NCBI GenBank assembly: GCA_024233875.1
Contig: JACKPB010000002.1
Span: 1 to 64,000, forward strand
Length of the DNA stretch: 64,000 bases
Source of the DNA: Leptospiraceae bacterium
GTDB taxonomy: Bacteria > Spirochaetota > Leptospiria > Leptospirales > Leptospiraceae
Direction: 5' to 3'
Shown: piece by piece, positions 28,277-37,087 of the stretch
Numbering within the stretch: position 1 is the stretch's first letter
Layout of the letters: each line of letters opens with the position of its first letter
Position numbers and translations under genes: made by a program
The notes under the pieces: generated by a model
Databases searched by the model: none
The model's input: only the letters and a program-made list of their open reading frames with translations
What the model was told of the DNA's origin: nothing

Positions 28277-30195
28277 ATCGATTGATATCACACAACGGAC
28301 ATTTTGCAGAAAAGGACGGTAAGATCGTTCTGCTCAGGGGGGTCAACCTCTCCGGAAGTTCAAAGCTCCCCTACAAACCGGATGGGAATACAGCCCTGGA
28401 TCAAACTCAGTCCTTTCAGGATCATAGAAATGTATCCTTTGTGGGTCGACCCTTTCCCCTCGAAGAGGCGGATGTGCATTTCTCCAGAATGAAAAAGTGG
28501 GGTATCAACCTATTGCGTCTCCTCACTCCCTGGGAAGCCGTAGAGCATAGCGGTCCGGGAATCTACGATGAGGAATACATCGAATACATCGGCAGGATAG
28601 TCGAGATGGCGGATAAGTACGGGATGTATGTATTTCTCGATCCGCATCAGGATGTTTGGTCAAGATTTACAGGTGGGGATGGAGCTCCGGGTTGGACTCT
28701 TGAAGCCACAGGTATGGATGTGATCAAGATCCCTCAGGGTGACTTCGCTGTCCTCCAGCATGTTCAGGGAGAACGATACAAACAGATGTCCTGGCCCCTC
28801 AATTATGCCAAATACCCTACAGCTACAATGTTCACACTTTTTTTCGGTGGAAATGTCTATGCTCCCCGAAAAATGATTGGAGATGAAAGCATTCAGGACT
28901 ACCTCCAATCGCATTACATAGCCGCAATGTGCAAACTTGCAGTTCGGGTCTCCAAACTGAAAAATGTAATCGGTTTTGATTCCCTCAATGAACCTTCAGC
29001 TGGTTGGATTGGAGTGAAGAATCTCAAAGAGTACTACTGGCCAGCCGGGGGAGTCACCAATGCCAGTTCACCGTTTCATGAAATGAGAATGTCGGAAGGT
29101 CTTCCCGTAAAAGTTCCCAGAAAATTTATCATCGGATACTATAAGATTCCTCTGGGAAGTGTCCTCATGAATCCGCGCGGAATCCGGCTCTGGAAGAAAG
29201 GCCAGAATTGTGTCTGGAGGGAACACGGTGTTTGGGACTATGATCCGAACGGAGCCCCTATGCTTTTGAAGCCCGATTACTTCTCTCATAAGAACAATAG
29301 CAATATCAATTTTTTTGATGATTTCATGTCTCCCTTTCTCCATAAGTTTAAGGTGGAGATTCAAAAAGTCCAAAAACAATTCTTCATCTTTCTGGAAAGC
29401 GATCCGAACAAATTGGAGTTGGAGTGGAAAGAAACTCCGAAGAAAGGATATTCCGGAGTTGTGAACGCTACTCACTGGTACGATGGGATGCTCCTCTTTT
29501 CCAAGAGATACATACCCTGGCTCGGTTTTCATTCCTTCAGCACTAAGGCAATCATCGGTAAGAAAAAAATTGAAGCTATGTATCTCGATTGCATTGCAGG
29601 CATTCAGTACATGGCTAAAGAAAAAATGCACAATGCTCCTACGGTGATCGGGGAAACCGGAATTCCTATGGATTTGGAGAAAAAGCTGGGATACCGAACC
29701 AATGACTATTCCAAGCACGACATCACCCTGAATCGAATCTATCAGGCTCTCGAAAAGACATTTGTCAATGTCACTCTCTGGAACTATACCTCTGACAATA
29801 CTCATAAATACGGGGACAACTGGAATGGTGAAGACCTCTCCATCTACTCACGTGATACAGATCCCTCTTATGATCCGGATGGAGGTCGGGGAGTAAGAGC
29901 TTTCAGCAGACCCTATCCGAAATGGACAATGGGTTACCCGATCAATCTTTCTTTCGATATGAATAAGTCCTTGTTTAAGTTCACCTTTGAATCCCTTCCG
30001 GAGAAGAAACCGGGATGTGCGATTTATATTCCCCCCATACATTACGGGAAAGGATTTGATGTGGTATTGAGCTCGGGTAGGTATGAGTATAGAGAAAAGG
30101 AGTATCTACTCATCTATCACGGTGATACGGACACTAAGATTCATGGTATTACAATTACACCCAAGTCTGAATCTAAAGCGGTTGCATCCTCTTAG
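28273..30195 (+). CDS. GH5-family glycosidase, endoglycoceramidase/glucocerebrosidase-like
   Basis: A 640-residue glycoside hydrolase family 5 protein. Acid/base E240 lies in FDSLNEPSAGW and the nucleophile E461 in VIGETGIPMDL; the N-terminal LLRGVNLSGSSKLP and FLDPHQDVWSRFTGGDGAP are the signatures of the endoglycoceramidase/ergosteryl-glucosidase subgroup. A C-terminal beta domain (about 540-630) is usual there. No signal peptide is seen, so the substrate would be internal or the protein leaves by another route. Start is TTG 28273, inside the patatin stop (TTGA overlap), with TTAGGAG about 10 bases upstream. It probably removes glucose-type headgroups from glycolipids or sterol glycosides; the exact lipid is not known. 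Confidence 0.87.
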   Translation: MNRLISHNGHFAEKDGKIVLLRGVNLSGSSKLPYKPDGNTALDQTQSFQDHRNVSFVGRPFPLEEADVHFSRMKKWGINLLRLLTPWEAVEHSGPGIYDEEYIEYIGRIVEMADKYGMYVFLDPHQDVWSRFTGGDGAPGWTLEATGMDVIKIPQGDFAVLQHVQGERYKQMSWPLNYAKYPTATMFTLFFGGNVYAPRKMIGDESIQDYLQSHYIAAMCKLAVRVSKLKNVIGFDSLNEPSAGWIGVKNLKEYYWPAGGVTNASSPFHEMRMSEGLPVKVPRKFIIGYYKIPLGSVLMNPRGIRLWKKGQNCVWREHGVWDYDPNGAPMLLKPDYFSHKNNSNINFFDDFMSPFLHKFKVEIQKVQKQFFIFLESDPNKLELEWKETPKKGYSGVVNATHWYDGMLLFSKRYIPWLGFHSFSTKAIIGKKKIEAMYLDCIAGIQYMAKEKMHNAPTVIGETGIPMDLEKKLGYRTNDYSKHDITLNRIYQALEKTFVNVTLWNYTSDNTHKYGDNWNGEDLSIYSRDTDPSYDPDGGRGVRAFSRPYPKWTMGYPINLSFDMNKSLFKFTFESLPEKKPGCAIYIPPIHYGKGFDVVLSSGRYEYREKEYLLIYHGDTDTKIHGITITPKSESKAVASS

Positions 30196-30198
30196 ATT

Positions 30199-31005
30199 TT
30201 AGTTGGAGATCGGACGTCTCTTCTTTTCTTTGATCACTGCAAGTTGTCTGGAGAGAGCGAGGATTTCTCCGGTTTCATTGTACAATTCTGCGTCTGTCTC
30301 CAGAAGACCATCGGAGACAAATCTCGTCATGGAGATCAGGCCGATTCTCTTACCCCTGGGAATGCCTCTAATCTGAACTGAGATTTCAATCGTCGGCACC
30401 CAGGCAAGTCCACCCGTATAGCGCATCACAGGAGGAAAAGAGGCATCCGAAAAGAGGAGAAGAGAAAGCGGGTCGATTTCCCTTCCATCGGCAAATTCCA
30501 AATAACCGGTCAGTTTTCTTTCCCCCTTGAGTTTTCCGTTGATCCATTCCAATTGAACTTCGGGTAGATATAAGGAAATCGGTGTATAAAATACTATTTG
30601 GGGAAAAACAGCCTTTGTGCATTCTTCGAATTGTGGAAGATTGGGAGGAGGGCTGGGAAGGCTGAGCCCCCGAAAAGCATTTTCACGGGTAAAGGAAGCC
30701 GTGCAGGTAATGCTTTCTTCTTTGCCCTGAAACAATCTTATATCAAAGGTTTCCAGCCTGGGTCCCCCGAATAGCTTTTTTGTGTGAATCTCCGCTTCCC
30801 CCGGTTTGGTGGGTCTATGGTAGTAGACGGACATAGAGAGGGGGAGTGAGAACTCTCCGGAATGGATGGCCGCATTTCCCAGAATACTCATAAGATAGCC
30901 CCCATTCGGAGCGGCGATATTGTAGTCAGAGGAAATCTTGGTGTGAAAGATTCCATCACTGACTTTCCCGACGAAAACATCCTTATCAAATTTGTAAGTA
31001 CTCAT
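30199..31005 (-). CDS. Acyl-CoA thioesterase-like double hotdog protein
   Basis: A 268-residue protein of the TesB/4HBT_3 type: two hotdog halves in one chain. The first half has NIAAPNGGYLMSILGNAA (the usual helix and Gly-rich turn) and MSVYYHRPTKPGEAEI; the second has the typical end RFVSDGLLETDAELYNETGEILALSRQ, with D at the catalytic position. Family members cleave acyl-CoA thioesters in the cytosol. It is convergent with the GH5 gene, with stops 3 bases apart, and its start region faces the intergenic repeat cluster. Substrate chain length is unknown. Confidence 0.82.
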   Translation of the reverse strand: MSTYKFDKDVFVGKVSDGIFHTKISSDYNIAAPNGGYLMSILGNAAIHSGEFSLPLSMSVYYHRPTKPGEAEIHTKKLFGGPRLETFDIRLFQGKEESITCTASFTRENAFRGLSLPSPPPNLPQFEECTKAVFPQIVFYTPISLYLPEVQLEWINGKLKGERKLTGYLEFADGREIDPLSLLLFSDASFPPVMRYTGGLAWVPTIEISVQIRGIPRGKRIGLISMTRFVSDGLLETDAELYNETGEILALSRQLAVIKEKKRRPISN

Positions 31006-31109
31006 TGTAATTCAAATATTTTAGAATCTTATGTGGAAACAATCGTTATACAGTTTCTCGGAAGTTAGAATTTATTTTTTTGCCTGAAACATAATTTTTA
31101 TAGTAAGTG

Positions 31110-31181
31110 TCAAAAATAGTTACACATTCATAGAGAAATCAGCAATGAAATGGCTGCACACCGTTGAAGGAAAAGTGTAAT
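31110..31181 (+). repeat. Dispersed intergenic repeat family 2, copy 1
   Basis: A 72-base segment whose core TAGAGAAATCAGC, then AAATGGCT, CACACCG and AAAAGTGTAAT, recurs at 36999-37068 with the same order and spacing. It lies between the divergent thioesterase and lipoprotein genes. No open frame or clear hairpin is seen inside. Confidence 0.6.
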
Positions 31182-31289
31182 GTCAGATTCTTCAGATCTT
31201 TCGTACTTTTTACCCAATCAAAACACATTTCTCCCGAGGTTTGATTATTAATTCATCTTAAGCAGTATTTTATTTTTCTAATTTTTTTT

Positions 31290-31412
31290 AGATTAAAATC
31301 AAGATCATTTTTTGCTAATAAATCAATAAAAATATGGGTTTGGGCGATAGCCCAAGCTGCCGGCAGGCTCCCTGCAACCTCAGATTTCGCTTCTTTGCGT
31401 AATGTGAGTTAC
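31290..31412 (-). repeat. Dispersed hairpin repeat, copy B
   Basis: Read on the minus strand it contains AGTAACTCACATTACGCAA, a hairpin GCAGG/CCTGC (31363-31375), the main hairpin TTGGGC/GCCCAA (31340-31355, 4-base loop) and ACCCATATTTTTATTGATTTATTAG. The main stem differs in sequence from copies A and C but still pairs. It lies about 70 bases upstream of the lipoprotein gene start. Confidence 0.6.
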
Positions 31413-31480
31413 TAAAAAATTCTTTCCAGAATTTCAACTTGTACAATCATGTACCAAATTTGAACGTAAGGATCTCTTAT

Positions 31481-31750
31481 ATGAAAAAAACCGCATTGGT
31501 ATCTTTGATATTTCTTTCCCTTTTTGTTTTCAATTGCAAAGACAATTCTGTCAGCGAAGCGGAATGTACTCCAGTTGTGCAATCTATGATTGACAATCTC
31601 TCAAAAGCTATTCCCGATATGAAAGACTTAGAAAAGACCAAAATGATGCTAGTCCCCATGTTTCAAAAGGAATGCCAGTCCGGAAAATACAATCTGGATT
31701 GCCTGAAAAACGTGAAAAATCTTCAGGAAGTTCAGACCTGCAAAAAATAA
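31481..31750 (+). CDS. Small lipoprotein
   Basis: An 89-residue lipoprotein from ATG 31481 (TAAGGA about 9 bases upstream). The open frame extends back to 31439, but the signal peptide KKTALVSLIFLSLFVFNC fixes the start. The lipobox FVFN-C ends at C19 or so and fits the relaxed spirochaetal lipobox. The mature part carries four further cysteines (ECTP, KECQSG, DCLKN, TCKK) and is helical, so disulphides are likely. Family is unknown; it resembles small cysteine-rich lipoproteins of Leptospira in style only. Confidence 0.75.
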   Translation: MKKTALVSLIFLSLFVFNCKDNSVSEAECTPVVQSMIDNLSKAIPDMKDLEKTKMMLVPMFQKECQSGKYNLDCLKNVKNLQEVQTCKK

Positions 31751-31780
31751 TTCACTCTGAGGTAGTTCTTACTTCAAGGA

Positions 31781-32065
31781 CTACCTATACCTCTCCTCAT
31801 ATTCCTTCTGCCATTCTGTAAATCCTTTCTGATTCGTGAAGCATCCATGGACGCGTATCGGCCCGCCTTCAGTCGGGAAGTAGATTTTTTGAGCGTATCT
31901 TTCACCCATTCGCATGCAGGCAAGACAGATATCCCATCGGATTGCCCAGTCACATTCTTCAGGTCGATAGATGGGAAATACCCTGAGCAGGGGTTTGGAT
32001 TCTTCTTCAGCTCTCAGAGGCAAAAAAAGAAAGAGATTTACAAATAGGGTCAAAAAATATTTCAT
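31781..32065 (-). CDS. Small secreted protein, 94 aa
   Basis: A signal peptide (YFLTLFVNLFLFLPLRAEEE) is followed by a 75-residue mature part with four cysteines, two in WDICLACMRMGERYA, and a hydrophilic Tyr/Glu-rich end. It is convergent with the small lipoprotein (stop-to-stop 30 bases) and divergent from the DUF1574-like gene with only 19 bases between starts, so the promoters must overlap the other coding region. No family recognised. Confidence 0.65.
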   Translation of the reverse strand: MKYFLTLFVNLFLFLPLRAEEESKPLLRVFPIYRPEECDWAIRWDICLACMRMGERYAQKIYFPTEGGPIRVHGCFTNQKGFTEWQKEYEERYR

Positions 32066-32084
32066 AGGTGCAGGTCAATTGACT

Positions 32085-33584
32085 ATGGTTTTCTGGAAAT
32101 CGATACCCGAAAAAATTCAAATCTTGCTTGTATCCTTACTCTTCCTAGTTTCGGTCAGTATCCTCGATAGGTTGATTTTCGCCAAAGCATTTTATCAATT
32201 TCCCAATCTCATGGAATGGGACACCTCTCCCTGGTACAATTTTGCTCATCTGAAGAATACAGTTCCGGATCAGGGTGATTCCAAAGGGATCTTTGTGACC
32301 GGAAGCTCGGTCTCTCTGTATTCGGCACTCCCGGGGCGTATGACGGAAACCCTGGAACGACCTGTCCTGTTTTACTCCCACGTCGCCATGAGTCCAACAG
32401 ACTTTTCATTTTATCTGGACTCCATTCTTGAGAAAGAACCCGATGTGATTCTCTATCCGCTTGCACCTTCTGACTTCCAATTGGATTTTCATAAGATCGA
32501 AAATGGTGAATCCATGTTCCAATACGACAAATGGGTAGAGGACTACAGCCATAGAAATCCGGTGATGTATTACTATCCTCTGGACTTTCTGAAAACTTAC
32601 AGACAGGATCTCAAAAAAGACGATGTGTTCAATCTTCTTACCAAATCAATTTTTTACATAAACCGGATGAGGAATTTTGTAACGGATCCATTCTTTGCGT
32701 ACTACGAAAAAGTAAATCGCGAAGGAAGGAGTTATCACAATTATACAGGGACAGTTCCCCGGGAAGGAATCTGGAGGAAGGGTTGGGTGGCTCCCAATTT
32801 CCATATTGATTGTGAATTGAAAGAAAAAGGGCAATTCGATGAGTATGTCTTCATCTCTCAACCCCAATCAGACCTCACTATCAAAGAGGAGGGGCGGGTT
32901 GTATTTCAGCAGGTCTTTCAAAAGACAGGTTGGGTAAAGATTAGATTTCAAACTAATTCGAAAGGGCCCCTGCATCCTCTTGAGTTTACGTTAGACAAAA
33001 CTGTGTCTTCCCGTATCATTGACCCGAAAAGTTATGCGAAAGAACAGTTTTATGGACTCAGGCTCTCTCAGAACTTTTGTAAGAAAGACATCGATGAAAA
33101 TATCTCCTATCTCAGAAGAGAAGTTCTCGAAGACATCAGTCTGGGAAGTATGAGTCCGGAAGAATACCGGGAAGATTATTTCAATCGATTGGAAAAAGAC
33201 ATTCATGCCCGACCCGAACTCTTTCGAACTCTTCATATTCGGAGCATCAAGTCTGTGATCGGGAAGGAAGAGTTCAAACCCTGGATAGAATTTGAGAATC
33301 TGAAGAAAGCCATAGAAAAAGTGAAAAAAACCAAGACTAGATTTGTTCTGATCAACATCCCTGAAAATCCATTAGAGGTAGAATCCTACCAAAATGAGAA
33401 ATGGTTTGAGGGATACCTGGAGTATTTGAAGGGGATGGAAGATGGGAAAAATATTTTCTTTTTTGATAGACATGATTTTATCACTGATTATCGTTATTTT
33501 CTCGATGTGAATCATTTAACTTATAAAGGAGCTAATTTGATGTCTGATGAATATTCAAAAATTCTCAGATCAATCATTGAGTAA
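32085..33584 (+). CDS. DUF1574-like SGNH-fold membrane-anchored protein
   Basis: A 499-residue protein from ATG 32085. The longer frame from 31971 overlaps the divergent gene's coding region and lacks a good start. One membrane helix (ILLVSLLFLVSVSILDRLIF) is followed by an extracytoplasmic domain. Block I of an SGNH-type esterase is IFVTGSSVSLYSALPG (Ser nucleophile in GSS) and the catalytic Asp-His block is LDVNHLTYKGANLMSDEY, near the C-terminus. This resembles the DUF1574 proteins common in Leptospira, of unknown role, perhaps O-acyl transfer on surface glycans. It ends on the first base of the next gene's ATG. Confidence 0.72.
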   Translation: MVFWKSIPEKIQILLVSLLFLVSVSILDRLIFAKAFYQFPNLMEWDTSPWYNFAHLKNTVPDQGDSKGIFVTGSSVSLYSALPGRMTETLERPVLFYSHVAMSPTDFSFYLDSILEKEPDVILYPLAPSDFQLDFHKIENGESMFQYDKWVEDYSHRNPVMYYYPLDFLKTYRQDLKKDDVFNLLTKSIFYINRMRNFVTDPFFAYYEKVNREGRSYHNYTGTVPREGIWRKGWVAPNFHIDCELKEKGQFDEYVFISQPQSDLTIKEEGRVVFQQVFQKTGWVKIRFQTNSKGPLHPLEFTLDKTVSSRIIDPKSYAKEQFYGLRLSQNFCKKDIDENISYLRREVLEDISLGSMSPEEYREDYFNRLEKDIHARPELFRTLHIRSIKSVIGKEEFKPWIEFENLKKAIEKVKKTKTRFVLINIPENPLEVESYQNEKWFEGYLEYLKGMEDGKNIFFFDRHDFITDYRYFLDVNHLTYKGANLMSDEYSKILRSIIE

Positions 33585-34786
33585 TGGATAGAATCACACA
33601 CAATATGATCAAATACGATCATCCGGGGATAGGACTGGCATTGATTGTTTTTTTGTTTTCCTTTGTCACTCTTGAAACCTGGAAGAAATACTCCCTCGAA
33701 CCGACTTCGATGATCCATTTCGGTCAGGAATTCGTGGATCAGAATAGGGAGTACATGCCGGATAAGGCTATTGTTGAAAAAGGAAGCGAAGGTGACCTGG
33801 GAGCTGGATACGATGGTCAGATCTTTTATTTTTATTCAAGGACGATCAATTCTTTTTCTCAAAACTGGCCGAAGGGATTTGATGAGTCCTATCGGGCACC
33901 GAGGATAGGATACCCGCTCTTGATATCCATTACCGGAGTTTTTGGACCCGGAGGCGCGATCTTCGGGATGTACTTCTGGAATGTACTCCTCTTCTCTCTT
34001 TCCTATCTTGCCCTGAGGGGGCTGTTGGAGAGATATTCTTATCTTTCTATATTCTATGTCCTCTCTCCATTCGCTCTCGGATCCTATTCCGTCCTTGTCA
34101 GTGATACAGTCATGATGTCTCTCGTGATCATCTCATACTACTTCTACCGAAAAGAAAAGTATTTTCTCTTCATACCTCTTGCTTCCCTGGCTATACTCAC
34201 CAAAGAGCCGGCTTTCTTTCTTTATTTTCCTCTGGGGCTTTCTGAGTTTTTTACCAAAAAATGGAAGAAATCTTTGATTGTTCTTTCGATTCTTATCATC
34301 CCATTTTCCTGGCATTTTTATCTTCATCTTACCTTTCCCAATTGGAAGCCCACACGTCTGGCTGATTTCATCGTACCTATGGAAGGGATTTCTACCTATC
34401 TCTCCACTCTCTTCCGTTTGGGATCAGAGGGAGATCTGAGGGAAATCGCCCGTGCTCTTTCCCGATTGCCCCTCCTCATTTTGCTTGTCCTCGGGATTCA
34501 TTCTTCCTTCATCGGGATCTCCAGAAGGGGGAGGATCTATCGCTTGGGTCTCCTTTTGAACTTTTTTATGATTTTTTCTGCATCCTACTATCACTTCTGG
34601 TCGGTATATGAAAACGTATCACGGATGTTTACATTTTCCGTTCCCCTTATGATTCTTCTCGCTAAAGAAGACGGCGAAATCCGGAGAAGAAAGTTTTTCT
34701 ATACGATGATATTTGTTCTCTTTTTGTTTCTTATCAAAGTAGCTCTGATTCAAAAAGCTCAGATTCACATTCTTTGGGAAAAATGA
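33584..34786 (+). CDS. AZOBR_p60025-like polytopic membrane protein (cell-surface glycopolymer type)
   Basis: A 400-residue inner-membrane protein with about 9-10 hydrophobic helices. The N-terminal loop carries GYDGQIFYFYSRTINSF followed by YRAPRIGYPLL, the hallmark of the AZOBR_p60025 family implicated in surface glycopolymer formation, which has a GT-C glycosyltransferase-like layout. The ATG shares its first base with the stop codon of the preceding SGNH gene, and its own last codons overlap the SDR gene. The three form one operon likely concerned with envelope carbohydrate. Donor and acceptor are unknown. Confidence 0.78.
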   Translation: MDRITHNMIKYDHPGIGLALIVFLFSFVTLETWKKYSLEPTSMIHFGQEFVDQNREYMPDKAIVEKGSEGDLGAGYDGQIFYFYSRTINSFSQNWPKGFDESYRAPRIGYPLLISITGVFGPGGAIFGMYFWNVLLFSLSYLALRGLLERYSYLSIFYVLSPFALGSYSVLVSDTVMMSLVIISYYFYRKEKYFLFIPLASLAILTKEPAFFLYFPLGLSEFFTKKWKKSLIVLSILIIPFSWHFYLHLTFPNWKPTRLADFIVPMEGISTYLSTLFRLGSEGDLREIARALSRLPLLILLVLGIHSSFIGISRRGRIYRLGLLLNFFMIFSASYYHFWSVYENVSRMFTFSVPLMILLAKEDGEIRRRKFFYTMIFVLFLFLIKVALIQKAQIHILWEK

Positions 34787-35448
34787 AAAACGTTCTTATC
34801 CTCGGAGCAGGTTCGGGAATCGGAAAGGCCCTTCTGGATTCTCTCTCAAAGAAAAAGGATACTTTTGTTCTGGGTGTATCACGATCCGGAGAAGAGTATG
34901 CGGGTGAGCTCCAATCGGGTAAGAACTATCGCAAGGACATCACTCTGGACTATACTTTTGATTTCCTGAAGTCCCTGAAATCTCTGGATGCTGTCTACAT
35001 CACTCTGGGAAATGGGCTCTTCAAACCCTTTGAAAAAATTACAAAAGAAGAATGGGAGGCGCATTTGCTTTTGAATCTAACGGCGCCCTTTCTCGCTCTC
35101 CAAAATCTCATTCCGTATCTGAAGCAATCTCCATCTCCTTTTGTCTGTTTTCTCTCTTCCACAGCAGGCAAACAGGGCTTCCCTGAATCCTCAGCCTATT
35201 GTGCTTCCAAGCACGGGATAGCGGGTTTGGCCAAAGCACTGAGGGAAGAATGGAAGCCGAAGGTTCGCGTCTTTACAGTCTATCCCGGGGCCATCTCGAC
35301 TCCCATCTGGGAAGGTAGGGATGGTTTCAGTCCTGAGGATATGATCCGACCGGAAGACTTTGCAAAGTACCTGGAAGGTTTTTTAGACCTGGATCCAAGG
35401 ATCAATATTGAAGAATCTATAGTTCTTCCTCCTAAAGGAATTCTATGA
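34783..35448 (+). CDS. Short-chain dehydrogenase/reductase
   Basis: A 221-residue classical SDR from ATG 34783, which overlaps the previous stop as ATGA; TTG 34774 would add three residues. The cofactor motif is GAGSGIGKA, the NAG-equivalent is ITLGNGLF and the catalytic set is S in CFLSSTAG plus YCASKHG (Tyr-x3-Lys). R in VSRSGEE after strand 2 favours NADPH. The substrate is unknown, perhaps a sugar or lipid intermediate given the envelope genes around it. The stop overlaps the next start by 4 bases. Confidence 0.87.
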   Translation: MKNVLILGAGSGIGKALLDSLSKKKDTFVLGVSRSGEEYAGELQSGKNYRKDITLDYTFDFLKSLKSLDAVYITLGNGLFKPFEKITKEEWEAHLLLNLTAPFLALQNLIPYLKQSPSPFVCFLSSTAGKQGFPESSAYCASKHGIAGLAKALREEWKPKVRVFTVYPGAISTPIWEGRDGFSPEDMIRPEDFAKYLEGFLDLDPRINIEESIVLPPKGIL

Positions 35449-36023
35449 AACTGAAACATCACCTTTATTTGGGCCTCTCTTTCCCTATTCTGGGTTTACT
35501 CATTGCATTTCCGGATTACATCCCGCCTCTTGAAGAGTTTTTTTTCGGATTGGTTCTTGTTTGTTTCGGAGTTGCCTCCTATTTTTTGTTTAAGTTCTCA
35601 ATCATTTATGTTAAGAAAGAAAGAGAGAGGGAAGGAAAGCATACCTTTCGGATCATCCTTGTGAATTTTGTACTCTGGGGTATCTTGATATTTCTGGGAT
35701 TGATTTCCGCTATCGTCTTCAGCGGAGGTTTTTTAGGACCTTCTTATGTAATGACCTATGAAGGAAAAAAGGTAAATAGTACACTCTATATATATGATGC
35801 CAGCTTTTTGCATAGGATGACTACAGTGAAGGTCAAACATCCTGACTTTCATATTTTTACTAAGAATCTTACATCCTTTCCAAAGGTTGCTCCGGATGCT
35901 TTGGAGATCCGTGAGGTTCCCCCTGATATTCTCTTCATTTCAAAAGGACGGCGATGGGTGAGATACAAACCCGAATCGGGTGAACTTATCGATGAAGACA
36001 AAGACGGGAACCCACTGAATTAG
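35445..36023 (+). CDS. Small membrane protein with extracytoplasmic tail
   Basis: A 192-residue protein with three hydrophobic helices (about residues 8-25, 32-52 and 66-92) and a soluble C-terminal domain of about 100 residues that ends in an acidic stretch (SGELIDEDKDGNPLN) that could bind Ca2+. It starts in an ATGA overlap with the SDR gene and its stop overlaps that of mqnD by 4 bases (convergent). Not a family I know. Confidence 0.7.
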   Translation: MKLKHHLYLGLSFPILGLLIAFPDYIPPLEEFFFGLVLVCFGVASYFLFKFSIIYVKKEREREGKHTFRIILVNFVLWGILIFLGLISAIVFSGGFLGPSYVMTYEGKKVNSTLYIYDASFLHRMTTVKVKHPDFHIFTKNLTSFPKVAPDALEIREVPPDILFISKGRRWVRYKPESGELIDEDKDGNPLN

Positions 36024-36853
36024 ACGAAGAGTTCTTTGGTTTTCGTTTTCACAAGTCCCAGGCTCAATGCTTTGTCATACAGAGTTTCTACCGCACGTTT
36101 GCCTTCTTCTCCTATATCCGCAGTGAATTGGTTCACATAGAGATCAATGTGTTTTTGTACTACGGTCTCATCTTTTTCCTGAGCATTTTCTATGATATAG
36201 GATCTGGCTTCTCCGGGATTGGCGTATGCCATCTCCAGGCTTTTTGCGAGGGTAGAGCTAAAGCTCATCTGAAGGTCACGGTTGAGGGTATTCTTTGCGG
36301 CTATGGCTCCGAGGGGAATGGGAAGACCTGTCAAACCCTCCCAGAAATCACCGAGATCTTCCACTTTTTCCAAACCCCTATCTTCAAAGGTAAATCTCTC
36401 TTCATGAATGATCACACCATAATCGTACTCTCCGGATAGGATCTTTCCCATGATGAGATCGTATCGAACGGGCACAGGTTCCAATCGGGAGTCGAGGTAG
36501 GTATGAAGGAGGAGGTTGGCTGTAGTCCAGAGTCCCGGGACAAGGATTTTTTGATTCTTAAGATCCCCTGTGCTCTTTCCTTTCTTCTTCACTATCAGAG
36601 GTCCGCAACCTCTTCCCAGAGCAGAACCGGAGTAGAGAAGTCGGTACTTGTCCAAAAGATGAAAAATCGCAAAATAAGATAGTTTGGTGAAATCGTATTT
36701 TCCTGAAGCCGCAGATTGGTTCAAAACTTCCACATCGTGAAGCTCTTCTTTCACTCTACCGAAGGGGAACAGTTCCTTATGGATGAGGTTGTAAAATAAA
36801 AAGGTATCGTTCGGGCAGGGTGAGTAGGCAAGGGTATAGTCCTGATTTTCCAT
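36020..36853 (-). CDS. mqnD: 1,4-dihydroxy-6-naphthoate synthase (futalosine menaquinone pathway)
   Basis: A 277-residue MqnD protein of normal length. It has the family start LAYSPCPNDTFLFYNLIHK, the KLSYFAIFHLLDKYRLLYSGSA block and GRGCGPLIVKK; YGVIIHEERF carries the conserved catalytic His. The periplasmic-binding-protein fold here acts in the cytosol, converting cyclic de-hypoxanthinyl futalosine to 1,4-dihydroxy-6-naphthoate. This indicates menaquinone made by the futalosine route, as known for Leptospira. Other mqn genes are not in the window. ATG 36853 is a clear start. Confidence 0.95.
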   Translation of the reverse strand: MENQDYTLAYSPCPNDTFLFYNLIHKELFPFGRVKEELHDVEVLNQSAASGKYDFTKLSYFAIFHLLDKYRLLYSGSALGRGCGPLIVKKKGKSTGDLKNQKILVPGLWTTANLLLHTYLDSRLEPVPVRYDLIMGKILSGEYDYGVIIHEERFTFEDRGLEKVEDLGDFWEGLTGLPIPLGAIAAKNTLNRDLQMSFSSTLAKSLEMAYANPGEARSYIIENAQEKDETVVQKHIDLYVNQFTADIGEEGKRAVETLYDKALSLGLVKTKTKELFV

Positions 36854-36998
36854 AGGAAAAGCTTTATTTTCTATGTATCAAAATCAATCATTTTCAAAGA
36901 GGATGAGGAAAAATCATTCGAATTCAGAGAAAGCTTCATTCCTGAGAAAAGGAATCGACCAAATTTGAAAACCTCGAAAACTGTTCCTAAAGTCATTT

Positions 36999-37068
36999 TC
37001 AAAAGGTTTACTCATTTATAGAGAAATCAGCTATAAAATGGCTACATACCGGATGGAAAAAGTGTAAT
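36999..37068 (+). repeat. Dispersed intergenic repeat family 2, copy 2
   Basis: Matches 31110-31181 over about 70 bases: TAGAGAAATCAGC is identical, followed by AAAATGGCT, CATACCGGATGG and AAAAAGTGTAAT. It ends 20 bases before the HAD gene start, so it would lie within that gene's promoter or leader. Confidence 0.6.
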
Positions 37069-37087
37069 TATTTATGAGAATTGGAAA

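Noticed and set aside
31971..32084. Longer N-terminus for the SGNH-like protein
   Set aside because: It would overlap the divergent secreted-protein gene by 95 bases; the membrane anchor begins after ATG 32085.
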